Origin: CAYTAU01 sp964442075 | GTDB taxonomy: Bacteria > Bacteroidota > Bacteroidia > Bacteroidales > CAYTAU01 | Length of the DNA stretch: 64,000 bases | Direction of reading: 5' to 3' | Assembly (NCBI GenBank): GCA_964442075.1 | Contig: CAYTWH010000010.1 | Span: 1 to 64,000 of the forward strand | Shown here: positions 35,501 through 43,406 of the stretch, in pieces | Position numbering within the stretch: position 1 is the first letter of the stretch | Layout of the letters: every line of letters begins with the position of its first letter | Position numbers and translations under genes: made by a program | The notes under the pieces: model-generated | What the model was told of the DNA's origin: nothing | The model's database searches: none | The model's input: the letters and a program-made list of their open reading frames with translations, nothing else

Positions 35501-36234
35501 AAGTTTCCTGTACCAAGTGCAAAACCAGCTGTATCAATCTCAATATTCCAATCTGAAGCTCCACCTGTTACCCAACCAAGATCTGCAGAAGTAGATAAAA
35601 TATTTGTTGCGGTTAATGCAGTTGGAGCTGGACATGTAATTTCCTCTATCATAATGTCATCTAAATACCAACCATCTCTTTGTCCAGAACCATCTCCAGT
35701 TAATTCAAACATAATAATAACTGTAGATGATGTATTGTATGCACTAAGGTCGAATGTTTCTTTTTTCCACCATGTATTATCCGGTGTTTCATTACCAGTA
35801 CCCCATCCAGGATATGAATCTTCCCAGAAATTTCCTTCAATACTGTAATTTGTTGAAGCACCTAAATATTCTCCAACAGGAAAAGCAGTATAAGTACTAC
35901 CTCCGTCAGTAGATATTTTCACATAACACTCATCATAATCACCTTCAGCTTTAGCAATGTGCCAAAAACTAAGTTGTGGGTTTGTTGTTCCTGTTAAATC
36001 AAATACAGTTGTTTGTATTAAAGTATCAAAACAACTAGCTGTGTATGTAACATGTGTACTTTGCGTACCTCCATGTATAATAACAGTTTCCAAAGCCCAA
36101 GCATCAGAACTATTTGCAGAACTTTGGTAGTTTACAAAACCACTTTCAAAATCCTCCTGATAAATTTGAGCATTTAAATTTGTGACCAATCCTACAAAAA
36201 GCAAAATGGTCATTAAAAAAGTTAATTTTTTCAT
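29581..36234 (-). CDS. Giant multidomain T9SS surface protein
   Basis: A 2217-residue secreted protein. The start at 36234 gives the signal peptide MKKLTFLMTILLFVGLVTN ending LNAQ. An in-frame ATG at 36276 overlaps the -7 box and is rejected. Rough order: three MAM/jellyroll-like modules alternate with three fibronectin-III-like modules (25-800). Next come a proprotein-convertase P-like domain (about 800-950), two related strand modules (TYTFPEQTGPATIDLGN...) to about 1145, and a pre-peptidase-like domain (1145-1275). Then there is repeat unit 1 (from 1280), a lamin-tail-like domain (about 1393-1568), repeat units 2-4 (1583-1936), and a type A T9SS sorting domain (about 2135-2217, GISIYPNPTNN). 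No protease or glycosidase active site is seen. It is likely an adhesive or structural surface protein. The gene stands alone with its own terminator. Confidence 0.85.
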   Translation of the reverse strand: MKKLTFLMTILLFVGLVTNLNAQIYQEDFESGFVNYQSSANSSDAWALETVIIHGGTQSTHVTYTASCFDTLIQTTVFDLTGTTNPQLSFWHIAKAEGDYDECYVKISTDGGSTYTAFPVGEYLGASTNYSIEGNFWEDSYPGWGTGNETPDNTWWKKETFDLSAYNTSSTVIIMFELTGDGSGQRDGWYLDDIMIEEITCPAPTALTATNILSTSADLGWVTGGASDWNIEIDTAGFALGTGNFATISSNPFSLPPLLTPNTSYDFYVQDSCGVGDLSAWVGPFTFTTLCNAFSASFTEDFDAVTTPDLPSCWNDLVVATTTFADVITSTSQANSGANSARLYNSSATSVDYILLISPELSDLTFQANRIRFMAHMSSSGLEVGTMTDPTDETTYTLFQAIPENTGTWTEYTVDFDASYTETDTYIVLRHACDYTYDYIYIDDFTYEPIPSCFPPTTLDATNITTTGADFSWVAPTLGTPANYEWLVVLSGAGSGGTAEASGTTVAPIVISNTNTLSSSTSYDLFVRTDCGAGDYSAWAGPFTFTTACDVFSTNFTEGFEAAIAPPICWTMAYANATPAASNLMTHSTTEFYNGAQSFRFSSIATGSPYEQYLITPELNYGVSKMLTFQYRESTGAETFSVGASTTGNDYTTDFTWSVDITDASNTAWTEFSMIIPAGTKYVAIQYKSVYEYYLYVDEFIIDDVPTCPAPTFLTANAFETSAELAWTENGTATSWNIELDTVGFTPTMVATQTGVTNPYTYAGLTAETDYEYYVQADCGGNQSTWTGPFSFSTTMTPISNPTSCELGIDIVDDGCIEIPLTVSGVGVSEILREVKFIQTHTWVSDLDVTLISPEGISVTLTSANGGMDENYGAVGSSCSEYTSFDMNGLDGPITGGTAPFIGSFVPEGDFDDFNTGADLNGIWKIKICDLAAGDFGQFMFAELVFGIISTETDIITYTFPEQTGPATIDLGNHTVDIEVGFGTALTGLVATYTLSTGATADIVGTPQNSGTTVNDFSATGSLTYTITAEDLTTTQDWIVNVTVAAALLDETDIITYSFPEQTGPATIDAVNHTVDIEVNWEADLANLTADFTLSYNASADIGGTAQVSGVTANNFTSDVTYTITAEDGSTTQDWIVTVTLGATPQGALCADPIPLTLPVVNETGNTAGFGNNYDDTMACSSYYMTGDDIVYEFTLTQDGFISGDITTTDSWPGMFILDGCPDAGANCLVTNTTTGTFTSFTDQPITAGTYYVVISSWDAPLSIDFDFNLLFTPLAPEVAWDATTFVEDVANDGSIVTVVNLTLTDETFATTGILTTTEYSTANVPAGLSVEINATSTTVATVALTGNAVAHENSDDIANMEITFLDAAFTGGTATNVAGYTQTALVVDFEDAPIVLIINEVDADQVGTDANEFVELYDGGVGNSPLDGYTIVFYNGGTTDASYDAYDLDGYSTDANGYFVLGSTTVPNVTYDLGAVTNLIQNGADAVALYMDDATNFPNGTAITITNIVDALVYDTDDPDDAELLTLINTGQPQIDEAGLGDATLHSCSRLPNGTGGLLNTDTYEPAIPTPGAENMYVPVLAWDATTFTETLTNDGSIVTVVTLVLSDETFTVTSGAMTETTHYTVANVPTGLTVLVTAIDVNNATVELIGNATNHLDVDDIANMEITFLDAAFTGGVAINVIDYTQTAIIVDFFDLAPMTLVWDATTFIEDVANDGSISTVVNLVLVSETFTVTSGVMTATTHYTVANVPAGLTVLVTATDANNATIELTGNATSHLDVDDIANMEITFLDAAFSGGVAANVTGYTQTALVVDFMDPVVLTLSWDATTFVEDVANDGSISTVVNLTLNNETFATVGALTATDFSIANVPAGLTVEITTTSTTAATVTLTGNATNHANADDIANMEITFLDATFTGGVAANVTGYTQAALVVDFMDPALITDLDIVMPNVLNYSCDLTATEQVPICISNVGETVISSGEVITVYYEYPIGNVVSENITLVSDLGLTDTLCYQFTQTVDFSALGIYNISIYFYYANDEISSNDTLIGSMEHYEVIVDLGATNDTISVGAYPTTLDAGACASPGGFTCSYLWSDASTAQTLVVNADGWYTVTISDDNGCEGMDSVFVILDVLVDSPVNDMGISIYPNPTNNILNIEISNNNNISDLKIELISVHGQLIKELMIENNISEINVTDFAPGVYYLRINSESNIFIEKVVIQ
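30425..32400 (-). repeat. Four homologous coding repeats within the giant protein
   Basis: Four units of about 120 codons start with WDATTF and end with VDF. A 36-nt block encoding ANMEITFLDA is almost identical in all copies, beginning at 30496, 30853, 31216 and 32132. The first three spacings are 357 and 363 bp. The fourth copy is separated by the lamin-tail-like domain. Confidence 0.85.
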
Positions 36235-36273
36235 AATAGTTATTTTAAAGAAATTAATAATAAAGTTTGAATA

Positions 36274-36281
36274 CAAAATTA
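36274..36281 (-). promoter_or_regulatory. -7 promoter element for the giant T9SS gene
   Basis: Complement reads TAATTTTG, matching TAnnTTTG. The nearest TTTG is 24 bp upstream (complement of 36306-36309), longer than the ideal spacing. A transcript from here starts after the ATG at 36276, supporting the 36234 start. The gap 36282-36450 shows nothing else. Confidence 0.42.
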
Positions 36282-36450
36282 AGAAATTTAATATTATTTA
36301 TAATACAAAATATTATTTATTTTAAAAATAATTTTTACTAATTGCAGTTATTTTTTGATAAATTAAAAAAAATAGATTCATCAATTATCAATATTAAACT
36401 TTCTACTTAAAGAAGACTGCGTTTTTTTAAAAAAGGTTGCATAATAAAAG

Positions 36451-37446
36451 CTATATTTTTGCTGAAAGATATTTTTCCGCATCAAGAGCAGCCATACACC
36501 CTGAACCTGCGGCAGTTATGGCTTGTTTATATTTAGCATCTTGTATGTCGCCACAAGCAAAAACACCAGCAATATTAGTTAATGATGAATCCGGTTTTGT
36601 TTTAATGTAACCTTCTTCGTCTACATCAATATATTTTTTAAAAATATCTGAGTTAGGATGATGCCCTACAGCAACAAAAAAACCTGTTATACTAATTTCA
36701 ACTTCTTCATTATTTTTTTTAATCAATCTGACACCTGAAACACCATTTGCATCTCCTAAAACTTCTTGTGTAACATGTTCATATAAAACTTCAATATTAG
36801 AAGTTTTTTCAACTCTTTCAATCATAGCTTTAGAGGCTCTCATATAATTTTTTCTAATAATCAGGTATACTTTTTTGCAAATACCTGAAAGATATGTTGC
36901 CTCTTCGGCTGCGGAATCACCACCACCTACAACTGCTACATCTTGTCCTTTATAAAAGAAACCATCGCAAGTTGCACAAGCAGAAACTCCTTGACCTTTA
37001 TATTTATTTTCAGATTCCAGTCCTAGGTATTTTGCAGTAGCTCCAGTTGCAATTATTACACTTTCTGCTTCAATTTGTTTTTTATTGTCAATAATAATTT
37101 TGAATGGTGATTTACTTAAATCAGCATTTGTTGCTAATCCCCAACGAATATCTGTTTCAAATCGTTCAGCTTGTTTTTTAAGATCTTCCATCATTGTTGG
37201 ACCATCAATACCATTCGGATAACCAGGAAAATTTTCAACTTCTGTTGTTGTTGTAAGTTGTCCACCAGGTTGTAATCCTTCATATAAAACAGGTTTTAAA
37301 TTAGCTCTTGCAGCATAAATTGCAGCAGTATATCCAGCAGGTCCTGAACCAATAATCAAACATTTTATTTTTTCAATTTCACTATCTAAGTTTATTGAAT
37401 TTTCATTTTTTTCATTTAAATTATCCATTTTTTTAAATAAATCCAT
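36451..37446 (-). CDS. trxB: Thioredoxin-disulfide reductase
   Basis: NADPH-dependent flavoenzyme that keeps thioredoxin reduced. It is 331 residues. FAD-binding IGSGPAGYTAAIYAARA lies near 32-48. The redox pair is Cys157/Cys160 in CATCDGF. NADPH-binding VVGGGDSAAEEATYL and the C-terminal FACGDIQDAKYKQAITAAGSG are intact. The N-terminus is about 25 residues longer and charged compared with typical TrxB. An internal Met at residue 7 (37428) is an alternative start. The gene is 20 bp downstream of the DUF4249 lipoprotein gene and may be co-transcribed with it. It could supply electrons for the 2-Cys peroxiredoxin encoded at 26430. Confidence 0.95.
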   Translation of the reverse strand: MDLFKKMDNLNEKNENSINLDSEIEKIKCLIIGSGPAGYTAAIYAARANLKPVLYEGLQPGGQLTTTTEVENFPGYPNGIDGPTMMEDLKKQAERFETDIRWGLATNADLSKSPFKIIIDNKKQIEAESVIIATGATAKYLGLESENKYKGQGVSACATCDGFFYKGQDVAVVGGGDSAAEEATYLSGICKKVYLIIRKNYMRASKAMIERVEKTSNIEVLYEHVTQEVLGDANGVSGVRLIKKNNEEVEISITGFFVAVGHHPNSDIFKKYIDVDEEGYIKTKPDSSLTNIAGVFACGDIQDAKYKQAITAAGSGCMAALDAEKYLSAKI

Positions 37447-37466
37447 AAAACAATTTTTTAAATTTA

Positions 37467-38453
37467 TTAATTTTCTAAAATTACATTTTCATCAATTTTA
37501 ATTGTATCAAGATATGTACCATATCCTCCCCAGATACCAATTGCACCGCCTTCAATATTTGTACGAACACTTGTTGGTGAAGCAAAAGGATTTCCGTCAG
37601 TCGCCATTTGAATCTCAACTGAATACCAAAAATCATAATGAGTTGCATCTAATGTGCTAAGTTTAACAACAACAGTCTCACCAACAATAAATGACCACCA
37701 AGGAAAAGTATTTTCATCGTCAAAATATGCATCACCTTGAGCAGGATCCCAGCCACGATTAAGTGCATAGGAAATTTGTTTATCATTAGCAAAAAGATCA
37801 TCAGATACCGAGCTATAAGGATGAACAAAAATGTTGTCTTTGCCAAGTGTTTTTGTGTAACCTCTATAAAAATTACCCACAGTAGGTGGATCGTGAAAAT
37901 AAATCCAAACAAATCCTATACTATCTTCAGGTTCTTTCACAAACTTGAATCTAACACTATCCAACTCAACCGGAGGCGGAATGGTGGTTGTTGAAGTATA
38001 TGTTTTACCTCCGGTAACAACCTTTAAATTATATGTTTTACCAATTTCTCCTTTAATCTTATTGCCTTTATACATTATAAACGGAAGTTTGAAATAATCA
38101 AAACTCAATTGCAGTGTATCAATTTGATTGCCATTAGAAACTGTTACAAAGGCAGATGTGTCAATAACATCCGGAACTTTAATAAGACTTAATGTGTCAA
38201 TAATACTTTGAGGTAAGATATCTAAAATATCCTGACTGATGTAATTAATAATAGGCTTAACCACAACAGGATCAAAATATGAAGAATTTTTTGTAATAAT
38301 AACACATGCATATTCGCCTAATTCTATTTCTCCTTCAATTACAGTTTTATCTTCTGATTGCGGCAAATCAAGTGTAATTTCTTTTTCACATGAAACAAAA
38401 AACAATACAAGAAAAACAAATATTATTCTATGGTATTTATGTGTTTTATTCAT
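37467..38453 (-). CDS. DUF4249-like outer-membrane lipoprotein
   Basis: A predicted lipoprotein of 328 residues. I start at 38453 because from there a short basic leader leads into a lipobox ending FFVSC (Cys22). An ATG 63 bp upstream would add an unneeded tail. After the Cys, the sequence EKEITLDLPQSEDKTVIEGEI matches the opening of the DUF4249 family. A GKTYNLKVV.GGKTYTSTT motif of this beta-rich family follows. DUF4249 genes usually sit beside a TonB-dependent receptor, but none is in the window, so this is an orphan copy. Function is unknown. Surface or periplasmic location is inferred from the lipobox. Confidence 0.8.
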   Translation of the reverse strand: MNKTHKYHRIIFVFLVLFFVSCEKEITLDLPQSEDKTVIEGEIELGEYACVIITKNSSYFDPVVVKPIINYISQDILDILPQSIIDTLSLIKVPDVIDTSAFVTVSNGNQIDTLQLSFDYFKLPFIMYKGNKIKGEIGKTYNLKVVTGGKTYTSTTTIPPPVELDSVRFKFVKEPEDSIGFVWIYFHDPPTVGNFYRGYTKTLGKDNIFVHPYSSVSDDLFANDKQISYALNRGWDPAQGDAYFDDENTFPWWSFIVGETVVVKLSTLDATHYDFWYSVEIQMATDGNPFASPTSVRTNIEGGAIGIWGGYGTYLDTIKIDENVILEN

Positions 38454-38559
38454 TGAAATTATGCAATGTTTTATTTTAGTTGTATTTATGTTTTTAATAT
38501 ATTTTTTGGCAAACAAAAGTAATTAATAATTTATTCAGTTTGCAAATTTTTGATAAAGA

Positions 38560-39936
38560 CTATTTTTCAATATAATTAACAGTACTTTTTAATTTTCCAT
38601 CATAAAGTTTAGTTTCAATTACATAGTTTTCTTTAATGTTTTTCGAAGACTTTAATACTTTACCATTGTGAGTTGTAATTGAATATCCTCGTTTTAATAT
38701 TTTTTGTGGATTTAATGCTTCAATTTTACTATGTATTAGTTCATTTTCGAATTTTTTTTTATGAAAATAATTTTCACTTTTAATTTTAATTTGATTCAAA
38801 ATATCGTCGCATTCGTTTGAAAGAAATTTTATTCTATATTTTGATATATTGCTTACATTATTTATACTTTGTGATATTATATTTTTATTTTTTGTAAGCT
38901 TAATATTACTTTGATTGTAAAGTTCTTTTTTAATTAATTGCAATTTAAAATTCTCCTGACTTATAATGTTCTTAACAAAATTATTTACAGTAAAAGCAAT
39001 TTTTTCATAATCATGTTTTAAATTATTAATAATATTAAGTGCCTTTTCAATTACCTCATTGTGTACGCTTTTAAGAAGCGAGTCAAACGATTCCATTTTA
39101 TTAATAATAAATTCTGCAACTGCTGTAGGGGTTTTTAGTTTTAAATTAGCAACTATATCAACAATAGTTTCATCTCTTTCATGCCCTATTCCTGTAATTA
39201 TCGGGAGAGGAAATTGAGTAATATAATATGCCAACAAATAAGTATTAAAGCAATTAAAATCTGCCTGTGATCCTCCTCCTCTAATTATTACTACAATATC
39301 AAAGAAGTCTTCATATTCATATATTTTTTCTAAAGCATTTATAATTGACTGTTCAGCATTTTTACCTTGCATATATGCAGGAAAAAGTTTGTAATAAAAC
39401 TTATATCCATACTTATTATTATCTAATTGATTTAACCAATCGCCATAACCTGCTGCAGTTTCAGAAGAAATAACAGCAATTTTTTGCGGAACGGATGGTA
39501 TTTCCAGTTCCTTATTCATGTTAATTACACCCTCTTCTGTTAATTTATTTATTATCTCAATCTTTCTTCTTTCAATATCGCCAATAGTATAGCTTGGATC
39601 AATATTAATAATATTCAGACTTATTCCGTAAATCTCGTGATACTCAACTCCAACATTAATCAATATTTTTAATCCTTCACTTAGTTGTTGCCCCGTTGTT
39701 GTTTCGAAATATGGCTTTATCATTCGCAAAGCATAAGACCAAATATTTGCTTTTATTCTTGCCAGAATTTTGTCATTATCAGGGTCTTTTTCTACCAATT
39801 CCATATAACAATGTCCACTCTGATTGAAATTGATACTGCTTATTTCTGCAACAATCCAAAATGTATCTGTAAAAGATGCTTCAAATACACTTTTTAATTT
39901 TTTGGTAAGTTCTAATAATGTCAGGTGATTTTGCAT
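38560..39936 (-). CDS. xseA: Exodeoxyribonuclease VII large subunit
   Basis: A 458-residue large subunit of the single-strand-specific exonuclease VII, used in DNA repair. The N-terminal OB-fold (about 1-100) includes FWIVAEISSINFNQSGHCYM. The catalytic core has VVIIRGGGSQADFNCFN and GIGHERDETIVDIVANLKLK.TPTAVAEF. A long coiled-coil region (about 280-400) and a C-terminal beta motif, LKRGYSITTHNGKVLKS, complete the fold. The small subunit gene xseB usually follows xseA. Here only 106 bp separate it from the DUF4249 lipoprotein start and no xseB is seen. The start is 25 bp from the end of the upstream subtilase gene. Confidence 0.94.
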   Translation of the reverse strand: MQNHLTLLELTKKLKSVFEASFTDTFWIVAEISSINFNQSGHCYMELVEKDPDNDKILARIKANIWSYALRMIKPYFETTTGQQLSEGLKILINVGVEYHEIYGISLNIINIDPSYTIGDIERRKIEIINKLTEEGVINMNKELEIPSVPQKIAVISSETAAGYGDWLNQLDNNKYGYKFYYKLFPAYMQGKNAEQSIINALEKIYEYEDFFDIVVIIRGGGSQADFNCFNTYLLAYYITQFPLPIITGIGHERDETIVDIVANLKLKTPTAVAEFIINKMESFDSLLKSVHNEVIEKALNIINNLKHDYEKIAFTVNNFVKNIISQENFKLQLIKKELYNQSNIKLTKNKNIISQSINNVSNISKYRIKFLSNECDDILNQIKIKSENYFHKKKFENELIHSKIEALNPQKILKRGYSITTHNGKVLKSSKNIKENYVIETKLYDGKLKSTVNYIEK

Positions 39937-39961
39937 CTTTTTTCAGAAATAAAAAAAAGAA

Positions 39962-41623
39962 TTAATTCTTTAATATTTTATCTTGATATACTTTATTTTC
40001 TGTAGTTAATTTAATAATATAAACTCCACTTCCCAAATTACTTAAATTATTTATTCTTATTTTATTATATATTGTATTGCTTTTCATTTCTTTATTAGAA
40101 TATACTGTTTTTCCTAAGACATTAAAAATCTCAACAGTAACAGCCTGACTATCTGCCAATAAAAACTCTGCATTTATTTCGTCGGTAAAAGGGTTAGGAT
40201 AAAACCTATAATAATCTTCATTTAAAATATTATCATTTTCAGTATTCTGAAGCAATAAATGTGCAAGAGCAAAGTCGGGTAATCCATGACCTAACAATGA
40301 ATCAGGTGAATTATATTGGCTTGCACTTTTCTCAATATATTCTATTAATTCCATATTTGTTGCATCAGGATTAGCTTGCCATAAACATGCGGCAAGTCCA
40401 GTAATTATTGGAGCAGACAATGAAGTACCATTCCCATATCCTATTGAACCTCCTGCTGTTTGACAAACAGTATTTCCTCCCTGGGCCGTAATATTGGGTT
40501 TAATTCGTTCATCTACGGTAGGTCCGGTTGAACTAAAAGAAGAATATACACCACTGGCATCCACTGAGCCAACTGTAAGTACACTGTCTGCATCGGCAGG
40601 AACACCAACGTAATGCCATGGTTTATCACCTGAATTTCCCGCACTTACAACAACTAAAATTCCTTTACTCGAAGCAATATCAGCACCTATTGAAATTTTA
40701 GCAGTATTCCCATCCATATCATTATATGTATAATCTTGTGATGCATCATCAAATGTTTCGTATCCAAGAGATGTATTAATAATATCTACACCAAGACTGT
40801 CAGCATATTCGGCAGCAGAAATCCAGTTGTCTTCTTCAATTGTGAATTCAGAACCGGCATCTTCTGAACGCAATAATAAATAATCAGCTTCAGGAGCTGT
40901 TCCGACTAGTTGACCAGGCAAATTACCAGCTATAATTGATAAAACACTCATTCCATGAGAATGTTGATCAAAAATATTGGAACCACTATTTACAAAATCT
41001 CTTGTAGTAATAATTTGATTATTTGCCCATAAGCTATCAAAAGCAGGAAAAGAATCTACATTAAAAAACCCAGCATCAATTACAGCAATTAACATCCCTT
41101 GTCCGCGATAACCTAAATCATGCAATTCATGGCCATTAAGCATAGTAATTTGATTTGTGGCTGCCCCGTAATCATAAAATAACTTTATAGATTTAGTATT
41201 ATTAACAATTGGAAAATCAGCCTTAATAAAATCATCGGAAACATTATTAGATTTGAGTATCCCAACTTTAGAGCTATTTGCTATAAAAGAAATATTTTCA
41301 ATTGTATCAATTAATAAAGTATCTGTAGTATAAACAGTAACAGCATTAATCCATTTCGACACATTTAGTATGGTTAGTCCAAGGCTTTCCAGGCTGTCAA
41401 TATAAACAGTGTTTACAGGCAGATCATTTTCAACAATAGTAATGTTTTGATTTGTACGTCTGTCAATAGCTTTTTGTGTTAAAAAATCTTGTGGATTACT
41501 AATTGAATACGGAGTATTATTTTTATCAGTAAATTGAATCCAATATTTATTAGGTGCAACTTGTCCAAAAATTGTGTTAATAGTAAAAATCAATATTATT
41601 GTAATTTTTATTTTTTTCATCAT
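39962..41623 (-). CDS. Secreted subtilisin-like (S8) protease with T9SS sorting domain
   Basis: A 553-residue exported serine protease. A signal peptide (1-20, ending IFGQ) is followed by an inhibitor-like propeptide region (about 25-150). The S8 catalytic domain has the triad Asp183 (AVIDAGFF), His223 (HSHGMSV) and Ser401 (NGTSLSAP), plus the oxyanion Asn330 in SAGNSG. All catalytic residues are present. The C-terminal 85 or so residues, with YYRFYPNPFTDEI and ending in DKILKN, are a type A T9SS sorting domain. It is probably released or attached at the surface after domain removal and could digest external protein. It lies 12 bp downstream of a lipoprotein gene. Confidence 0.93.
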   Translation of the reverse strand: MMKKIKITIILIFTINTIFGQVAPNKYWIQFTDKNNTPYSISNPQDFLTQKAIDRRTNQNITIVENDLPVNTVYIDSLESLGLTILNVSKWINAVTVYTTDTLLIDTIENISFIANSSKVGILKSNNVSDDFIKADFPIVNNTKSIKLFYDYGAATNQITMLNGHELHDLGYRGQGMLIAVIDAGFFNVDSFPAFDSLWANNQIITTRDFVNSGSNIFDQHSHGMSVLSIIAGNLPGQLVGTAPEADYLLLRSEDAGSEFTIEEDNWISAAEYADSLGVDIINTSLGYETFDDASQDYTYNDMDGNTAKISIGADIASSKGILVVVSAGNSGDKPWHYVGVPADADSVLTVGSVDASGVYSSFSSTGPTVDERIKPNITAQGGNTVCQTAGGSIGYGNGTSLSAPIITGLAACLWQANPDATNMELIEYIEKSASQYNSPDSLLGHGLPDFALAHLLLQNTENDNILNEDYYRFYPNPFTDEINAEFLLADSQAVTVEIFNVLGKTVYSNKEMKSNTIYNKIRINNLSNLGSGVYIIKLTTENKVYQDKILKN

Positions 41624-41635
41624 CTCAATTAAATT

Positions 41636-42340
41636 TTAATTTCCAAAATTTATAACTTTCTGTATATATATATCACCTGTAGTTATCCTTTCTTCTATAG
41701 GTATTGATTGAAGAGTTATATCAGATGTTATTTCAATGCTATGCCTGTATACCAATCCTATATTTTTGGCAAATTTTTCGATAGCGTAATTTTTATGAAT
41801 GAGGCTTGAATCGTTTATCTGAGTAACTGTTAAAACCGAGTCAAAATTAAAACTATTAATAGTTTCATCTTTATCTAATTCTGTAATTTCATAAATTTGG
41901 CTATCATAAATATTATAAGCATTTCCATTCCATTCTTTATCAATTTTTGCAGGAAATGCAATTTTAATGTACTTAATATTTTCTTCAGTTTTATGTAAAG
42001 AAGCATTTAAAAATTGTGCTGTCCATACATCTTTAATTATCCATGCTGTTGTATCGGAATGTTTTATATATCTTTCAATTCGTATTACTTCATTTCCTGT
42101 TGTATCTGTATATTTAGATTCAATTGTTTCTCTTATCTTATATTTAACTGTATCATAAATTGCAGATGGATCATCAATATGGATTTTTGTAATATCATAT
42201 TCAACCCATGTTCCAATAATATCAGGAAAATAGGAATAATCAATATTATTATCTAAAGACTTATCTTTTTTACAAGAAAAAATAATTAATACAATAACCA
42301 GTATAAATAAAACACTATATTTTCTGATATTAAAAAGCAT
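41636..42340 (-). CDS. Hypothetical lipoprotein
   Basis: A 234-residue predicted lipoprotein. The N-terminus MLFNIRKYSVLFILVIVLII leads into FSC, making Cys23 the lipid-modified residue, followed by KKDKSLDNN. The mature part is rich in beta strands and charged residues, with an ISIYDS-like repeat pattern of strands, and resembles 'DUF' lipoproteins that describe a uniform barrel or beta-sandwich. I recognise no named family. It lies directly upstream of the S8 protease gene on the same strand (12 bp), so it may be co-transcribed. Location in the outer membrane is inferred. Confidence 0.7.
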   Translation of the reverse strand: MLFNIRKYSVLFILVIVLIIFSCKKDKSLDNNIDYSYFPDIIGTWVEYDITKIHIDDPSAIYDTVKYKIRETIESKYTDTTGNEVIRIERYIKHSDTTAWIIKDVWTAQFLNASLHKTEENIKYIKIAFPAKIDKEWNGNAYNIYDSQIYEITELDKDETINSFNFDSVLTVTQINDSSLIHKNYAIEKFAKNIGLVYRHSIEITSDITLQSIPIEERITTGDIYIQKVINFGN

Positions 42341-42370
42341 ATAATTATTATACGTTTGTTGTTCGTCGTT

Positions 42371-42514
42371 TTAATTTTCAACGATTTTTGTTGTATAATT
42401 ACTGTCTCCTATAATTGTTTGAATAATATATGTACCGGATACCATTTCAGAAATATCAATTTCTCTTTTGAATCTTTTATCTGCTTTGTCGTACACAGTA
42501 ATTAATTTATAAAA
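42371..42514 (-). pseudogene. Orphan C-terminal T9SS sorting-domain fragment
   Basis: A 47-codon open stretch between stops, too short for a gene. Its reading (KLITVYDKADKRFKREIDI ... GTYIIQTIIGDSNYTTKI) looks like the last third of a type A T9SS sorting domain, with the GxYxI and final K-I-V pattern. It has no in-frame upstream Met or signal peptide. It is most simply the remnant tail of a deleted gene, next to another secreted-protein gene. Confidence 0.5.
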
Positions 42515-42607
42515 TTAGGTATTTTTTAAGTTGTTTTAAAATATATTTTGATAAAGAACTTAATATTGATAATTTTAAAGCGAATTATTTATTTAAAAAT
42601 CGTTATA

Positions 42608-43285
42608 ATGTCTGACATAAACCCCAAAATACATGATGGTTGGAAAAAAGTTTTGGTAAATGAGTTTAATTCTGAATATTTTAAAGAATTAAAGAATTTT
42701 TTAATCGAAGAAAAGAAAAAATATACCCTATATCCGCCGGGAGAATACATTTTTTCTGCTTTTAACAGAACACCGCTCGATAATGTTAAGGTAGTAATTA
42801 TTGGACAAGACCCATATCATGGAAAAGGGCAGGCTCATGGCTTATGTTTTTCTGTGCAAGAAGGAATAAAGCCACCACCTTCTCTTGTAAATATTTTTAA
42901 AGAACTAAAAACCGATATTGGTATAGATATACCAACGCATGGTAGCCTTGAAAAATGGGCAGACCAGGGAGTATTGTTGTTAAACGCTACACTAACAGTA
43001 AGGGAAAGCAATGCAGGTTCTCACCAAAACAAGGGCTGGGAAACTTTTACCAATGCCGTTATTAAAAAGGTTTCGGAAAATAAAGAGGGAATAGTTTTTC
43101 TTTTATGGGGTAGATATGCTCAGAATAAAGAAGTTTTAATTGATACAGGAAAACATCATGTTCTTAAGGCTGCTCATCCTTCTCCTTTTTCTGCCTATAA
43201 TGGATTTTTTGGATGTAAGCATTTTTCTAAAACTAACCACTTTTTAAAAGAAAAAGAAAAAGTTGAGATTGATTGGGGGATTTGA
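42608..43285 (+). CDS. ung: Uracil-DNA glycosylase
   Basis: A family 1 UDG that removes uracil from DNA in base-excision repair. From the ATG at 42608 it has 225 residues, the usual length. The in-frame ATG at 42548 would add a 20-residue hydrophobic leader that no family member needs, so I reject it. The water-activating loop GQDPYHG is at 66-72 (Asp68). PPPSLVNIFKEL, GVLLLNATLTVRE and the C-terminal HPSPFSAYNGFFGCKHFSK are intact. It stands alone, with a sorting-domain remnant upstream on the other strand and a 121-bp gap to the DegT gene. Confidence 0.96.
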   Translation: MSDINPKIHDGWKKVLVNEFNSEYFKELKNFLIEEKKKYTLYPPGEYIFSAFNRTPLDNVKVVIIGQDPYHGKGQAHGLCFSVQEGIKPPPSLVNIFKELKTDIGIDIPTHGSLEKWADQGVLLLNATLTVRESNAGSHQNKGWETFTNAVIKKVSENKEGIVFLLWGRYAQNKEVLIDTGKHHVLKAAHPSPFSAYNGFFGCKHFSKTNHFLKEKEKVEIDWGI

Positions 43286-43360
43286 TCAATAGATTCCAAG
43301 TACTTCTGGCAAAATGTTAAATAACATTTAAACAATATATATAATAGTATTGAATTTAGA

Positions 43361-43390
43361 TTGACACTAATGCAAGTTTATTTATTTTTG
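43361..43390 (+). promoter_or_regulatory. Promoter for the DegT-family gene
   Basis: TTG (43361-43363, in ATTGAC), 19 bp, then TATTTTTG (43383-43390). The start codon follows 17 bp later. Confidence 0.65.
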
Positions 43391-43406
43391 CAAAAAAATA
43401 TTATTT

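Noticed and set aside
42548..42607. Upstream start for ung
   Set aside because: The added 20 residues are hydrophobic and unlike other uracil-DNA glycosylases. The MSDINPKIHDGW start at 42608 fits.
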